Below are positions 52,486 through 60,867 of a DNA stretch of 64,000 nt, one piece after another; position 1 is the stretch's first letter; the number at the start of each line of letters is the position of its first letter. A program made the translations under genes and the position numbers. Origin of the DNA: Actinobacteria bacterium 69-20. Lineage in GTDB: Bacteria; Actinomycetota; Actinomycetes; Mycobacteriales; Nakamurellaceae. Location: positions 48,499-112,498 of the forward strand of contig MKSW01000027.1 in NCBI GenBank assembly GCA_001897425.1, read 5' to 3'. A model generated the notes under the pieces. The model worked only from the letters and a program-made list of their open reading frames with translations, had not been told where the DNA came from and did no database searches.

Positions 52486-53376
52486 ATGCGTCCCGGCCGC
52501 CGCGGGTCCGGCTGGCGTAACGCGGGCTGGGTGCTCGTCTTCCTGCTGCCCAGCGCCGTTCCGCTGCTGCTGTTCACCGTGATCCCGATGCTGGCGTCGA
52601 TCTGGGTGAGCCTCACGAAGTGGAACCTGATCTCGGCGCCCACCTTCGTCGCATTCAACAACTACCGGCGTCTGCTCACCGACCCGACCACGCTCGACTA
52701 TTTCCTGCACACCGGCGCCTACATCGTCGGCTACCTGCCGCTGGTCTACATCGGCGGCCTCTCCCTCGCCTACGTGCTCGACAAGAAGCTGGTCGCGCGC
52801 TCCTTCTTCCGAGCCGCCGTGTTCCTCCCGGTGATCACGAGTTGGGTTGTGGTGGCGCTGGTCTGGCAATGGCTGCTCAACCCGGCGCACGGGGTGGTGA
52901 ACACCGTTCTCGGCGCCCTCGGACTCGGTCAACCGGGGTGGTGGACCGACCCGAACTGGGCGATGCCGTCGATCATCCTCGCCTCGGCGTGGAAGGACCT
53001 GGGCTTCGTGATGATCATCATGTTGGCCGGGCTGCAATCGATCCCGGGCGACGTGCAGGAGGCGGCGACCGTCGACGGCGCGACCGGCTGGCAACGCTTC
53101 CGCCGCGTCACCTGGCCGATGCTCTCGCCGTCCACCTTCTTCGTCGTGGTGATCTCGCTGATCAACGGCCTGCAGGTGTTCGACCAGGTGTTCGTGATGA
53201 CGGGCGGTGGGCCGCAGGGCGCGACACAGGTGGTGGTGGGCCAGATCTACAACCTCACCTTCCGCTACGGCCGCGCCGGGGACGCCGCCGCACTGTCGTG
53301 GATCCTGTTCGTCGTCATCCTCGCCATCACCGCCGGGCAACTGGCCGGGCAACGCCGGTGGGTGACCCATGCATGA
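52486..53376 (+). CDS. sugar ABC transporter permease, MalF-like
   Basis: A 296-aa CUT1 permease with six helices, starting WVLVFLLPSAVPLLLFTVIPMLASIWVSL. The EAA loop is IPGDVQEAATVDGATGWQRFRRVTWPMLSP, and VFVMTGGGPQGATQVVVGQIY is the family motif. The start is uncertain: ATG 52486 gives the usual short N-terminus, whereas ATG 52339 would overlap the ROK stop (ATGA) but reads through a dispersed repeat. It overlaps the next permease by 8 nt. The locus has no ATPase gene. Confidence 0.85.
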   Translation: MRPGRRGSGWRNAGWVLVFLLPSAVPLLLFTVIPMLASIWVSLTKWNLISAPTFVAFNNYRRLLTDPTTLDYFLHTGAYIVGYLPLVYIGGLSLAYVLDKKLVARSFFRAAVFLPVITSWVVVALVWQWLLNPAHGVVNTVLGALGLGQPGWWTDPNWAMPSIILASAWKDLGFVMIIMLAGLQSIPGDVQEAATVDGATGWQRFRRVTWPMLSPSTFFVVVISLINGLQVFDQVFVMTGGGPQGATQVVVGQIYNLTFRYGRAGDAAALSWILFVVILAITAGQLAGQRRWVTHA

Positions 53377-54253
53377 CGGATTGGTCGCGACATCGCCTGG
53401 GCCATCGAGTATGACGATGTTCCGGGGCGCGCCCCATCGCCGGATCACGGTGCGCCGGGTGCTGCTCTACCTGGCACTCGTCACGTGCGCCGCGGTGATG
53501 CTGTTCCCGTTCCTGTGGACGGTGATCACGTCGATCACACCCGAAGGGACGCTGGCGAACGGGCCGACGCTGCTGGTGAAGGACCCGACGTTGAACGCGT
53601 ACCGCACGCTGTTCGCGACGCTGCCGATGTGGCGGATCGTGATCAACTCGTTCGCGATCGCGATGGCATCCGTTGCGCTGCAACTGATCACAGGCTCAAT
53701 GGCCGGATACGCCTTCGCGCGGCTCAGCTTTCGCGGCCGCAGTGTGGTGTTCGGCGCCTATCTCGCCACTCTCATGGTTCCGCTGCAGGTGCTGGTGGTG
53801 CCGCTGTTTATCGAGATGAAGCTGCTGTCGCTGCAGGACACCTATTTCTCGCTGCTCGCGCCGTCGATGGCCTCTGCGCTGGGCGTCTTCCTGCTGAAGC
53901 AGGCGATCGAGGCCGTGCCGCGGGAACTCGACGAGGCCGCCGTGATCGACGGCGCGAGCCACCTGCGGATCTTCACGAAAGTGATTGTGCCGCTGATCAA
54001 ACCGAGCCTCGCGACGGTGACGATCCTTGCGTTCATGGCGAGCTGGAACTCGTTCCTGTGGCCGCTCGTCGTGATTCGCTCACCCGAGCTCATGACGTTG
54101 CCGCTGGGCCTGTCGGCGCTGCACGGCGAGTACACCACCGCCTGGGACGTCGTGATGGCCGGCTCGGTGGTGTCCATCGTGCCGATCGCCGTGGTGTTCG
54201 TCCTGGCCCAGCGGCACATTGTCGCCGGGCTCGCACATACCGGAATCAAATGA
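53369..54253 (+). CDS. sugar ABC transporter permease, MalG-like
   Basis: A 294-aa CUT1 permease. Helices begin VLLYLALVTCAAVMLFPFLW. The EAA loop is VPRELDEAAVIDGASHLRIFTKVIVPLIKPS, and WNSFLWPLVVIRSPELMTLPLGLSAL is the MalG-type C-terminal motif. ATG 53369 overlaps the upstream gene. A second ATG at 53411 lies inside the CGAGTATGACG motif and could also serve as start. Partner of the preceding permease. Confidence 0.9.
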   Translation: MHDGLVATSPGPSSMTMFRGAPHRRITVRRVLLYLALVTCAAVMLFPFLWTVITSITPEGTLANGPTLLVKDPTLNAYRTLFATLPMWRIVINSFAIAMASVALQLITGSMAGYAFARLSFRGRSVVFGAYLATLMVPLQVLVVPLFIEMKLLSLQDTYFSLLAPSMASALGVFLLKQAIEAVPRELDEAAVIDGASHLRIFTKVIVPLIKPSLATVTILAFMASWNSFLWPLVVIRSPELMTLPLGLSALHGEYTTAWDVVMAGSVVSIVPIAVVFVLAQRHIVAGLAHTGIK

Positions 54254-54299
54254 TCACCCCGATGCATGGCGCATCGGTCCGAATGGAAGGAACCACGCT

Positions 54300-55673
54300 G
54301 TGAAACGCACCAGAACCACCCTCGCCGTGGCCGCGATCAGCGGGCTGTCGTTGCTGCTCGGCGCATGCGCTCAGGGGTCGGCCAGCCAATCGGGCACGTC
54401 GTCGCAGTCGAGCCCAACGGGGGACACATCGTCATCGTCGTCACAAAGCTCTTCGGAATCGTCGGGATCTTCCTCGGAGTCCTCGCCGGCCGCGAGCGGC
54501 AGCGATGCCCCGGCCGACGCCGTCACCGGAGATGTGACGTACATGGAGTTCTCGTCCAACGGCGGGCACGAGGCGGACCTGAAGAAGATCGTCGACGCGT
54601 TCGAGTCGGCCAACCCCGGAATCAAGGTCACCGTCCAGACGTTGCCGTACGCGGACTACTTCACGAAGCTGCAGACGGCGATCGCGGGCGGCACGGCGGC
54701 CGACGCGTTCGAACTCGACTACCAGCACTTCGTTTCGTACTCCGCGTCCGGCGCGCTCGCGCCGCTATCGGACGTCGACCCGGCTCCGTACAAGAAGAGC
54801 CTGATCGACGCGTTCAACGTGGGCGGCAAGCAATTTGCGCTTCCCGAGTCGTTCTCCGACGTGGTGCTGTTCTACAACAAGGATCTGTTCGACAAGGCCG
54901 GGGTCGCGCCGCCGAACGCCGATTGGACGTGGGCGGACGAGAACGCCGCGGCGAAGAAGCTCACCGACAAGGCGAAGGGCGTGTGGGGCGACTACCAGCC
55001 GATCTCGTACAACGAGTTCTACAAGGTGCTCGCGCAGAATGGCGGCCAGTTCTTCAACGCCGACAAGACCGCGGCCACTTTTGCATCACCGCAAGGGATC
55101 GCGGCTGCGCACCAACTGATCGACAGGTCGGGAACCGTCATGCCGACGGCGGCCGACGGCGCCGGCACGCCGGACTTCGACACGAACCTGTTCAAGTCCG
55201 GCAAGCTGGCCATGTGGCACACCGGCATCTGGATGTTCGGGGCGCTCAAGGACGTTCCGTTCAACTGGGACATCGCCGTCGAGCCCGGAAACACGAACAA
55301 GGCGTCGGCCATGTTCGCGAACTCGGTCGCGGTGAGCGCGACGTCGAAGAACGCTGCGGCGGCACAGAAGTGGCTGGAGTTCCTCACCAGCTCTGACGCG
55401 ATGGTGACCGCCCGGCTCGCGAGCGGCTGGGAGCTTCCGCCGATCTCCGACGCCACCAAACTCGGCGCCTATCTGGACCAGCCGAAGCCGGCGAACCGCA
55501 AGGCAGTGTTCGATGCCCTGGACAACGCTGTCCTGCCACCGACCATCGAGCGGCAGCAGGAGATGCAGGACGCGATCGACAACGCGCTGACCGGTGCGGC
55601 CGCCGGGCACACCAAGATCGAGGACTCGCTGCCGGCCGCCGAGAAGACGGTGACCTCTCTGCTCGGTGGCTAG
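54300..55673 (+). CDS. sugar ABC transporter substrate-binding lipoprotein
   Basis: A 457-aa binding protein. The lipoprotein signal is KRTRTTLAVAAISGLSLLLGACAQ, then a Ser-rich linker to about residue 75. The CUT1 fold follows: VTYMEFSSNGGHEADLKKIVDAFESANPGIKV, ALPESFSDVVLFYNKDLFDKAGV, and KSGKLAMWHTGIWMFGALK. GTG 54300 has GGAAGGAACC upstream; the ORF-track start at 54219 lies in the permease. The ligand is probably an oligosaccharide cleaved by the GH31 and GH15-like enzymes encoded next. Confidence 0.92.
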   Translation: MKRTRTTLAVAAISGLSLLLGACAQGSASQSGTSSQSSPTGDTSSSSSQSSSESSGSSSESSPAASGSDAPADAVTGDVTYMEFSSNGGHEADLKKIVDAFESANPGIKVTVQTLPYADYFTKLQTAIAGGTAADAFELDYQHFVSYSASGALAPLSDVDPAPYKKSLIDAFNVGGKQFALPESFSDVVLFYNKDLFDKAGVAPPNADWTWADENAAAKKLTDKAKGVWGDYQPISYNEFYKVLAQNGGQFFNADKTAATFASPQGIAAAHQLIDRSGTVMPTAADGAGTPDFDTNLFKSGKLAMWHTGIWMFGALKDVPFNWDIAVEPGNTNKASAMFANSVAVSATSKNAAAAQKWLEFLTSSDAMVTARLASGWELPPISDATKLGAYLDQPKPANRKAVFDALDNAVLPPTIERQQEMQDAIDNALTGAAAGHTKIEDSLPAAEKTVTSLLGG

Positions 55674-55718
55674 TGCGCCGTGCGAAATCCATAGCAGCGC
55701 AACGGTATCGAGTGACGA

Positions 55719-56876
55719 TTGAAGGCGGACGGTTCGTTGTCTGTTGAGCATCAGGACGTGGCCCAGCCGGATCGGGGAGACCTGATCCGGCTGGGCCGGG
55801 TGAGCCGCGACATCATCGCGGACCTGCAGGACGTGCGCGGCGCCTACCCGGCGTGCCCTACCTTCTCAGCCTATCGCGGCTACGCGTGGCTGCGTGACGG
55901 ATCCTTTACCGCAGAAGGCATGTCACGTGCCGGTGCACCGGGGTCGGCGGATAGGTTCCATGACTGGGTGGCAGGAGTGCTCGCCGACCGAGCGGACCGC
56001 GTTGCGCGTATCGCGCAATCCGTCGCGGACGGTACCGCGCCGGAAGCGGAACTCCTGTTGCCGACCCGGTTCACGCTGCGCGGCGACGACGGCTCCGATC
56101 CATGGTGGGATTTCCAGACCGACGGATACGGCACCTGGTTGTGGTCGGTGACCACACACGGGCGGCGTCATGGACGAAACCTGGCCCAGTGGGTGGTGGG
56201 CATCGAGGTCTGCGTCGACTACTTGTGCGCCGTCGGCGAGATGGCCTGCTACGACTGGTGGGAGGAACATCGCGAACAGCGTCATACCTCGACGCTGGCC
56301 GCCGTGTATGGCGGTTTGGCGGCGGCGGCGGGCCTCGGTGAACTCGACGCCGGCAGGCGGCGCGCCGCGTACGAAACCGCCGGCCGTGTCCGGGATATCG
56401 CGGTCCGCGAGGCGATGGACAACTCGCGATCGTTGGTGAAATGGATCGGCTCGGATGCGGTCGACGGGTCGCTGCCGGCGGCGATCGTGCCGTTCGGGCT
56501 GGTGCCGGTGGGTGGCGCCGTCGCGAAGGCGACGCTTGGCCGGGTCGACCGTGAATTGAACATCAGCGGAGGGGTGCACCGCTTCCGGGCGGACGTGTTC
56601 TTCGGCGGCGGGCAGTGGCCGCTGCTGTCGTGCCTGCTGGGCTGGAACCTTTGTGCCGCAGGCGATGTGGACGGCGCGTGGCGACAGCTGCGATGGGCGG
56701 CGGGCACCGCCGACCGGGACGGGCAGTTGCCCGAACAGGTGCCGGACCATGTGCTTCATCCCGCGCACCGGCAGGAGTGGATCGACCGGTGGGGGCCGGT
56801 CGCCACGCCGCTGCTGTGGAGCCACGGCATGTATTTGATCCTCGGCGACGCGCTCGGTCTTCTGGAGGAGTTGTGA
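55719..56876 (+). CDS. GH15-like glycoside hydrolase
   Basis: A 385-aa protein related to GH15 glucoamylases. YRGYAWLRDGSFTAEGM (about 53-69) is the typical substrate-site motif W-x-RD. WWDFQTDGYGTWLWSVTTH and IVPFGLVPVGGAVAKATLGRVDRELNISGGVHRF mirror the (alpha/alpha)6 barrel. Only one domain is present and there is no signal peptide, so it works in the cytoplasm. The start is uncertain: TTG 55719 (ORF track) or TTG 55737, which has GAAGGCGG upstream. It overlaps the GH31 gene by 4 nt. Probable exo-acting alpha-glucosidase; catalytic residues were not fully traced. Confidence 0.75.
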   Translation: MKADGSLSVEHQDVAQPDRGDLIRLGRVSRDIIADLQDVRGAYPACPTFSAYRGYAWLRDGSFTAEGMSRAGAPGSADRFHDWVAGVLADRADRVARIAQSVADGTAPEAELLLPTRFTLRGDDGSDPWWDFQTDGYGTWLWSVTTHGRRHGRNLAQWVVGIEVCVDYLCAVGEMACYDWWEEHREQRHTSTLAAVYGGLAAAAGLGELDAGRRRAAYETAGRVRDIAVREAMDNSRSLVKWIGSDAVDGSLPAAIVPFGLVPVGGAVAKATLGRVDRELNISGGVHRFRADVFFGGGQWPLLSCLLGWNLCAAGDVDGAWRQLRWAAGTADRDGQLPEQVPDHVLHPAHRQEWIDRWGPVATPLLWSHGMYLILGDALGLLEEL

Positions 56877-59185
56877 CCGGACACGAGGCGGGACGCGCGG
56901 CTGGAAATACGGTGGATAGCGCGCTCCTGGTGCACCGGCCGTACGGCTCCGAGCACCCCTACGCCACCACGGCCGACCAGCGGGTGCCTGTCGTTCCGGA
57001 GGTTGGACACCCGGTGTGGCTGGGTGTGGTGGCGACGGAGCCGCTCGTCGAGGTCGTGTGTGAATGGGTCGCGGAGAGCGCGCGCGGACGGCAGCCGATG
57101 CGGATCGCGCTGGTACGTGCCGGCGCCGCGGCTAGCGCGCTGGCAGCGATCGGCGGGGAGGGGCACCTGGCCGAGGCGCAGGCGGAAGCAGGTTCTGTGC
57201 ACGGGGACGCCTGGGAGACGACAATCCCCGTTGAGCCCGGCACTCGTTACCGGTACCGGTTTCTCGCGGTCACCGCGGACGGCCACCGCGATGGGACCGA
57301 CTGGTTCACGGTGGAACCCGTGCAGTGGCTGGCCGGTCCGCCGGCGGGCGCGGAGCTGAGGATTGCGCCGGCCAAGCTGGTGCCTGGGTCGGTGAGCTGG
57401 CGCCGTGCGCGCGGCCCGGACGGCCCCGGGGCGGCCGATAGGGTTCGCTTCGCCCTGGTGCTCGCACCCGGCGAACATGTGGTGGGGTTCGGGGAGCGGT
57501 TCGATGCCCTCGACCAGCGGGGCCACACACCGGACTCGGTGGTGTTCGAGCAGTACAAGTCGCAGGGCCGCGTCGGCCGGACGTACCTCCCCATGCCGTT
57601 CGCGCACGTGGTGGGCGGCACGGGCTGGGGTTTCCACGTCGAGACGTCGCGCCGGTGCTGGTTCGACGTCGGCGGCAGCGAGCCGGATCGCATCTGGGTG
57701 GAGGTTGCCCTGGGCGGCGAGCCGCGGGTGACGGTTGCGACCTATGACGGACCTCCCCAGCAGGTGCTGGCAGCGTTCGGCGACGATGTCGGTCGAGCAG
57801 AGATGTTGCCGGACTGGGTGTTCCGGCTGTGGGCCTCGGGCAACGAGTGGAACACACAGCAGCTCGTGATGAAGCAGATGGATGCGCATCGCGATGTGTC
57901 GATCCCGGTCGGCGCCGTGGTGATCGAGGCCTGGAGCGACGAATGCACGTTCACCGCGTTCCGCGATGCTCGCTACGCCGCGAACCTCGACGGCAGCCCG
58001 CACGTGGCGGCCGACTTCACGTATGCGGCGGATGGTGCGTGGCCGGACCCGAAGGCCATGATCGATGAGCTGCACGCGCGCGGCATCAAGGTGATCCTGT
58101 GGCAGATTCCCTTGCAGCGCACCGATCTCGATGCCAGCGAGGGTAGGGAACTGGACGTGACCGGCCAGGCTCGCGCCGACGCGCAGGTGATGGCCGAACG
58201 GGGCCTTGCGGTCCGCGAGGCGGACGGGACCCCGTACCGCAATCGCGGCTGGTGGTTCCCGGGCGCGCTGATGCCGGACCTCACCGACCCCACCGCCCGC
58301 GCCTGGTGGACGGACAAGCGGCGATACCTGGTGCGCGAGTACGACATCGACGGCTTCAAGACCGACGGCGGTGAACACGCGTGGGGACACGACCTTAGCT
58401 TCGCCGCCGGCCGCGGCGACGAGGTGAACAACCTCTTCCCCGTCGCGTACGCCCGCGCATTCGGCGACCTGCTCCGCGACGAGGGCAAGGCGCCGGTCAC
58501 CTTCTCGCGCGCCGGATTCACCGGGACGCAGGCGCACGGCATCGTGTGGGCGGGCGACGAGGATTCCACGTGGGAAGCGTTTCGCTCCTCCATCACCGCG
58601 GGGGTCACGGCATCGGCGTGCGGGATCGTCTACTGGGGTTGGGATATCGCCGGATTCTCCGGTCCGGTGCCGGATGCGGAACTGTATCTGCGGGCGACAG
58701 CAGCCTCCACGTTCATGCCGATCATGCAGTACCACTCCGAGTTCAACCACCACCGGCGGCCGGTACGGGACCGCACCCCGTGGAACATCGCCGAGCAGAC
58801 CGGCGATGCCACGGTGGTCGACGAGTTTCGTCGATGGGTGCTCGTGCGAGAACAGTTGGTGCCCTACCTCGTCGAGCAGGCCCGTGCCGCCATCGACGAC
58901 GGCAAGCCCTTGATGCGTGCGCTGCTATTCGACTGGCCGACCGACCCGCGGATCTGGGAGTTCCCGCACCAGTACCTGCTCGGCGACGATCTGCTGATAT
59001 CCCCCGTGATTCGGCCGGGCGCCGGGCGCTGGCCGGTGTACCTGCCCGCCGGAGACTGGGTCGACGCTTGGACCGGCGAGAAGTGTTCCGGCGGCCGCAT
59101 TGTCGACCGGGATGTGCCGATCGACGTGGTTCCCGTCTACTGCCGCGCCGCCGCCTGGCCGTCCCTGGCGGAGATCTTCGCGTAG
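56873..59185 (+). CDS. GH31 alpha-glucosidase/alpha-xylosidase-like enzyme
   Basis: A 770-aa cytoplasmic GH31 enzyme. An N-terminal beta-sandwich of ~350 residues precedes the barrel (LPDWVFRLWASGNEWNTQQLVM). The catalytic nucleophile is in GFKTDGGEHAWG (about 495) and the acid/base in WAGDEDSTWEAF (about 561). GWDIAGFSGPVPDAELYLRATAASTFMPIMQYHSE and FEFPHQYLLGDDLLISPVI-type sequence (EFPHQYLLGDDLLISPVI) complete the family pattern. It releases glucose or xylose from imported oligosaccharides. GTG 56873 overlaps the GH15-like stop (GTGA). Confidence 0.93.
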   Translation: MTGHEAGRAAGNTVDSALLVHRPYGSEHPYATTADQRVPVVPEVGHPVWLGVVATEPLVEVVCEWVAESARGRQPMRIALVRAGAAASALAAIGGEGHLAEAQAEAGSVHGDAWETTIPVEPGTRYRYRFLAVTADGHRDGTDWFTVEPVQWLAGPPAGAELRIAPAKLVPGSVSWRRARGPDGPGAADRVRFALVLAPGEHVVGFGERFDALDQRGHTPDSVVFEQYKSQGRVGRTYLPMPFAHVVGGTGWGFHVETSRRCWFDVGGSEPDRIWVEVALGGEPRVTVATYDGPPQQVLAAFGDDVGRAEMLPDWVFRLWASGNEWNTQQLVMKQMDAHRDVSIPVGAVVIEAWSDECTFTAFRDARYAANLDGSPHVAADFTYAADGAWPDPKAMIDELHARGIKVILWQIPLQRTDLDASEGRELDVTGQARADAQVMAERGLAVREADGTPYRNRGWWFPGALMPDLTDPTARAWWTDKRRYLVREYDIDGFKTDGGEHAWGHDLSFAAGRGDEVNNLFPVAYARAFGDLLRDEGKAPVTFSRAGFTGTQAHGIVWAGDEDSTWEAFRSSITAGVTASACGIVYWGWDIAGFSGPVPDAELYLRATAASTFMPIMQYHSEFNHHRRPVRDRTPWNIAEQTGDATVVDEFRRWVLVREQLVPYLVEQARAAIDDGKPLMRALLFDWPTDPRIWEFPHQYLLGDDLLISPVIRPGAGRWPVYLPAGDWVDAWTGEKCSGGRIVDRDVPIDVVPVYCRAAAWPSLAEIFA

Positions 59186-59230
59186 GCGGCGTCATCCGCG
59201 CGGTTGCTGGACACCGCAGTGTTCCGGGCG

Positions 59231-59320
59231 GGCGCGTCCGCCGAGCCACGGGCGTGAGTGTCGAGAGCGCGAGCGGGCTCGAGTGGTTCGCGTCAGGCGC
59301 CGTCATACTCGCTGGTGCGC
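59231..59320. repeat. ~90-bp dispersed extragenic repeat, copy 2
   Basis: Partner of 48147-48236. It lies 45 bp past the GH31 stop. The rest of the 306-bp gap (59186-59491) shows no gene that I can support; the minus-strand ORF 59293-59535 has no recognisable family. Confidence 0.7.
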
Positions 59321-59491
59321 AACGGTTCCCGACAATGACACGTGCCGACCGCCGCGTCGACTCCTGCGTCGGCGCCCTCGCTCAATGACGCGCACATGGC
59401 CTGCACCGCTTCGTAGGGCGGCGTTCGCACGTGGCTGTGGATGCCGAGGCGATAACTCGCCTGTCGAACTGTGGTGCGCGCGGCGCGCGGC

Positions 59492-59752
59492 CTACGCAGT
59501 GTGTTCGAGTTGTTCCAGTAGCAGCGAACGGGCAAGTGCGGAGACGGGAAGGTGCTTCGCTTCCGCCGCCCGCTCGATGGTGTCGTATTCGGATTGGCGC
59601 AGTCGCAGCGTGAGCATGCGGGTGCGGTTCGGCTGGGAGATCACGGCTGCCGCCGGGAACTCCGCCTCGGGATCTTCGTCGGCGGCCTGCTCTGCGGCAT
59701 CAGCGAGGGCGAACAATTCCGCGGCAAGATGTGGGTCGAGTGTCTCGCTCAT
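59492..59752 (-). CDS. antitoxin-like ribbon-helix-helix protein (module B)
   Basis: An 86-aa acidic protein. The N-terminal half is helical and acidic (AAELFALADAAEQAADEDPEAEF). The C-terminal half is an RHH-type domain: RMLTLRLRQSEYDTIERAAEAKHLPVSALARSLLLEQL. The ATG at 59752 overlaps the toxin-like stop by 4 nt, so the ORF-track extension to 59803 is rejected. Same gene order as module A at 12 kb, but the two antitoxins share little beyond the fold. Likely DNA-binding autorepressor; inferred. Confidence 0.65.
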   Translation of the reverse strand: MSETLDPHLAAELFALADAAEQAADEDPEAEFPAAAVISQPNRTRMLTLRLRQSEYDTIERAAEAKHLPVSALARSLLLEQLEHTA

Positions 59753-60075
59753 AGCTGGTTCCTCTCCATATAGACACGTAGCGCTCGCCCCGTCGCCGGC
59801 CACGCCGTCAATCCGTGCAACCTGCCATGAAGGTCGCGGTATGCCAGCACGAGCAGCACCATGCCGCCGGTCGGGCTGTAGCCGATCATGGCCAGCGCCT
59901 TGATCCGCGATGCCCAGTAGGGGTCAACCTCCACCATGCCCTCGTCAGCCACTGCCTCGGCAGTCCACATCGGGTGGATATCGACTGCGCCTGGGTAGCG
60001 CTTCGAGCGAGCAAGATGTTCTATGGCCTGCTCGGACCAGCTTACGTCACGTCCACGAAAATACACGAATGTCAT
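59749..60075 (-). CDS. toxin-like protein of an unrecognised TA family (module B)
   Basis: A 108-aa protein sharing RYPGAVDIHPMWTAEAVADEG, then AMIGYSPTGGMVLLVL and GLTAWPATGRALRVYMER, with the toxin-like protein of module A (RYPGA.DI.P.WT.EA; IGYS...G; TAW...G..LR.Y). This conservation defines a family with fixed motifs and a consistent partner. ATG 60075 lies at the centre of a palindrome. Not matched to BrnT, RelE or PIN with confidence. Confidence 0.62.
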   Translation of the reverse strand: MTFVYFRGRDVSWSEQAIEHLARSKRYPGAVDIHPMWTAEAVADEGMVEVDPYWASRIKALAMIGYSPTGGMVLLVLAYRDLHGRLHGLTAWPATGRALRVYMERNQL

Positions 60076-60082
60076 ACATTCG
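60066..60082 (-). promoter_or_regulatory. palindrome over the start codon of TA module B
   Basis: CGAATGT-CAT-ACATTCG has perfect 7-bp arms, and the central CAT is the start codon of the toxin-like gene on the minus strand. A repressor bound here would block both transcription and, on RNA, ribosome access. Binding is inferred. The remainder of 60076-60238 shows no other feature. Confidence 0.55.
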
Positions 60083-60238
60083 GGGTCACGGCGCCAAAGA
60101 GATCGCATGGCGTCTTGTACCGGGTCGAACTGACGCGGGTCCGTGGTTGCGGGGCGCAGCGGCATGACCGCAATCTCGGACGGATGCGCACCGAGCCGCG
60201 CGCGACGCACGACTTCCGCAGCCGTGCCGAGAGCGCGC

Positions 60239-60856
60239 TCATGCCACGGGGTATCCGATTCGCCGGGCGGCGGCGCGGATCGCGCCGGTAAGTCCGGGGT
60301 GGGTGAGCGGCATGGACAGCTGTGGACTTTCCGGGAAGGCGTCGGCGGCGGGGAGGAAGAGCGCTGCCGCGGGGGCGCCCGTCATCGACGAGATGTAGAG
60401 CAGTCCGTCGACGCGAGCAGAGTGCGCGGCGATGGCACGCGCCCAAGCGCGACAAACGTTGTGCGGCCCCGTGTTCAGAGCGTGAGGCGCGCCGTTTCGG
60501 AGGAGCCACGTACCGGTGACATCGAGGAGCCGTAGGGCACGCGTCGGTTGCCAAACGGCGAGGTAAGGCCGGTGAGGTGCTGCCGCCCAGACGGTGCGGG
60601 TGGCTTGGAATACTTCGGCGAGGGCGGTGTCGAAGCTGCCGGCCACGTACATGACAGCCGCGTCGGGGTGGTGGCCGATCGGCGCTGGATGCGGCTCGAA
60701 CCGCGTGGGCAGGGGTCCGTAGTGGCGCAGCCGCCACCAGGGCAGCGCATGGGCACCGACGGTTCCGTGGATCCGCACCATCGGCCCCGTCCAGTCGGTG
60801 AGGTCGGCTTCGGTGATGGTGAGCGAATCGGGTGGGGTGCGCGGCAATTTCACCAT
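60239..60856 (-). CDS. RES-domain toxin
   Basis: A 205-aa protein of the RES family, whose studied members degrade NAD+. The conserved arginine region is RIHGTVGAHALPWWRLRHYGPLPTRFEP. The conserved glutamate is in VAGSFDTALAEVFQ, and the late serine lies in LLYISSMTGAPAAALF. These give the R-E-S pattern after which the family is named. The antitoxin gene lies 11 bp upstream on the same strand. NAD+-degrading activity is inferred from the family. Confidence 0.8.
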   Translation of the reverse strand: MVKLPRTPPDSLTITEADLTDWTGPMVRIHGTVGAHALPWWRLRHYGPLPTRFEPHPAPIGHHPDAAVMYVAGSFDTALAEVFQATRTVWAAAPHRPYLAVWQPTRALRLLDVTGTWLLRNGAPHALNTGPHNVCRAWARAIAAHSARVDGLLYISSMTGAPAAALFLPAADAFPESPQLSMPLTHPGLTGAIRAAARRIGYPVA

Positions 60857-60867
60857 GTGCTGCGCAA

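Noticed and set aside
59293-59535. 80-aa minus-strand ORF between GH31 and TA module B
   Set aside because: No family resemblance, and it overlaps both the dispersed repeat and the antitoxin 3' end.
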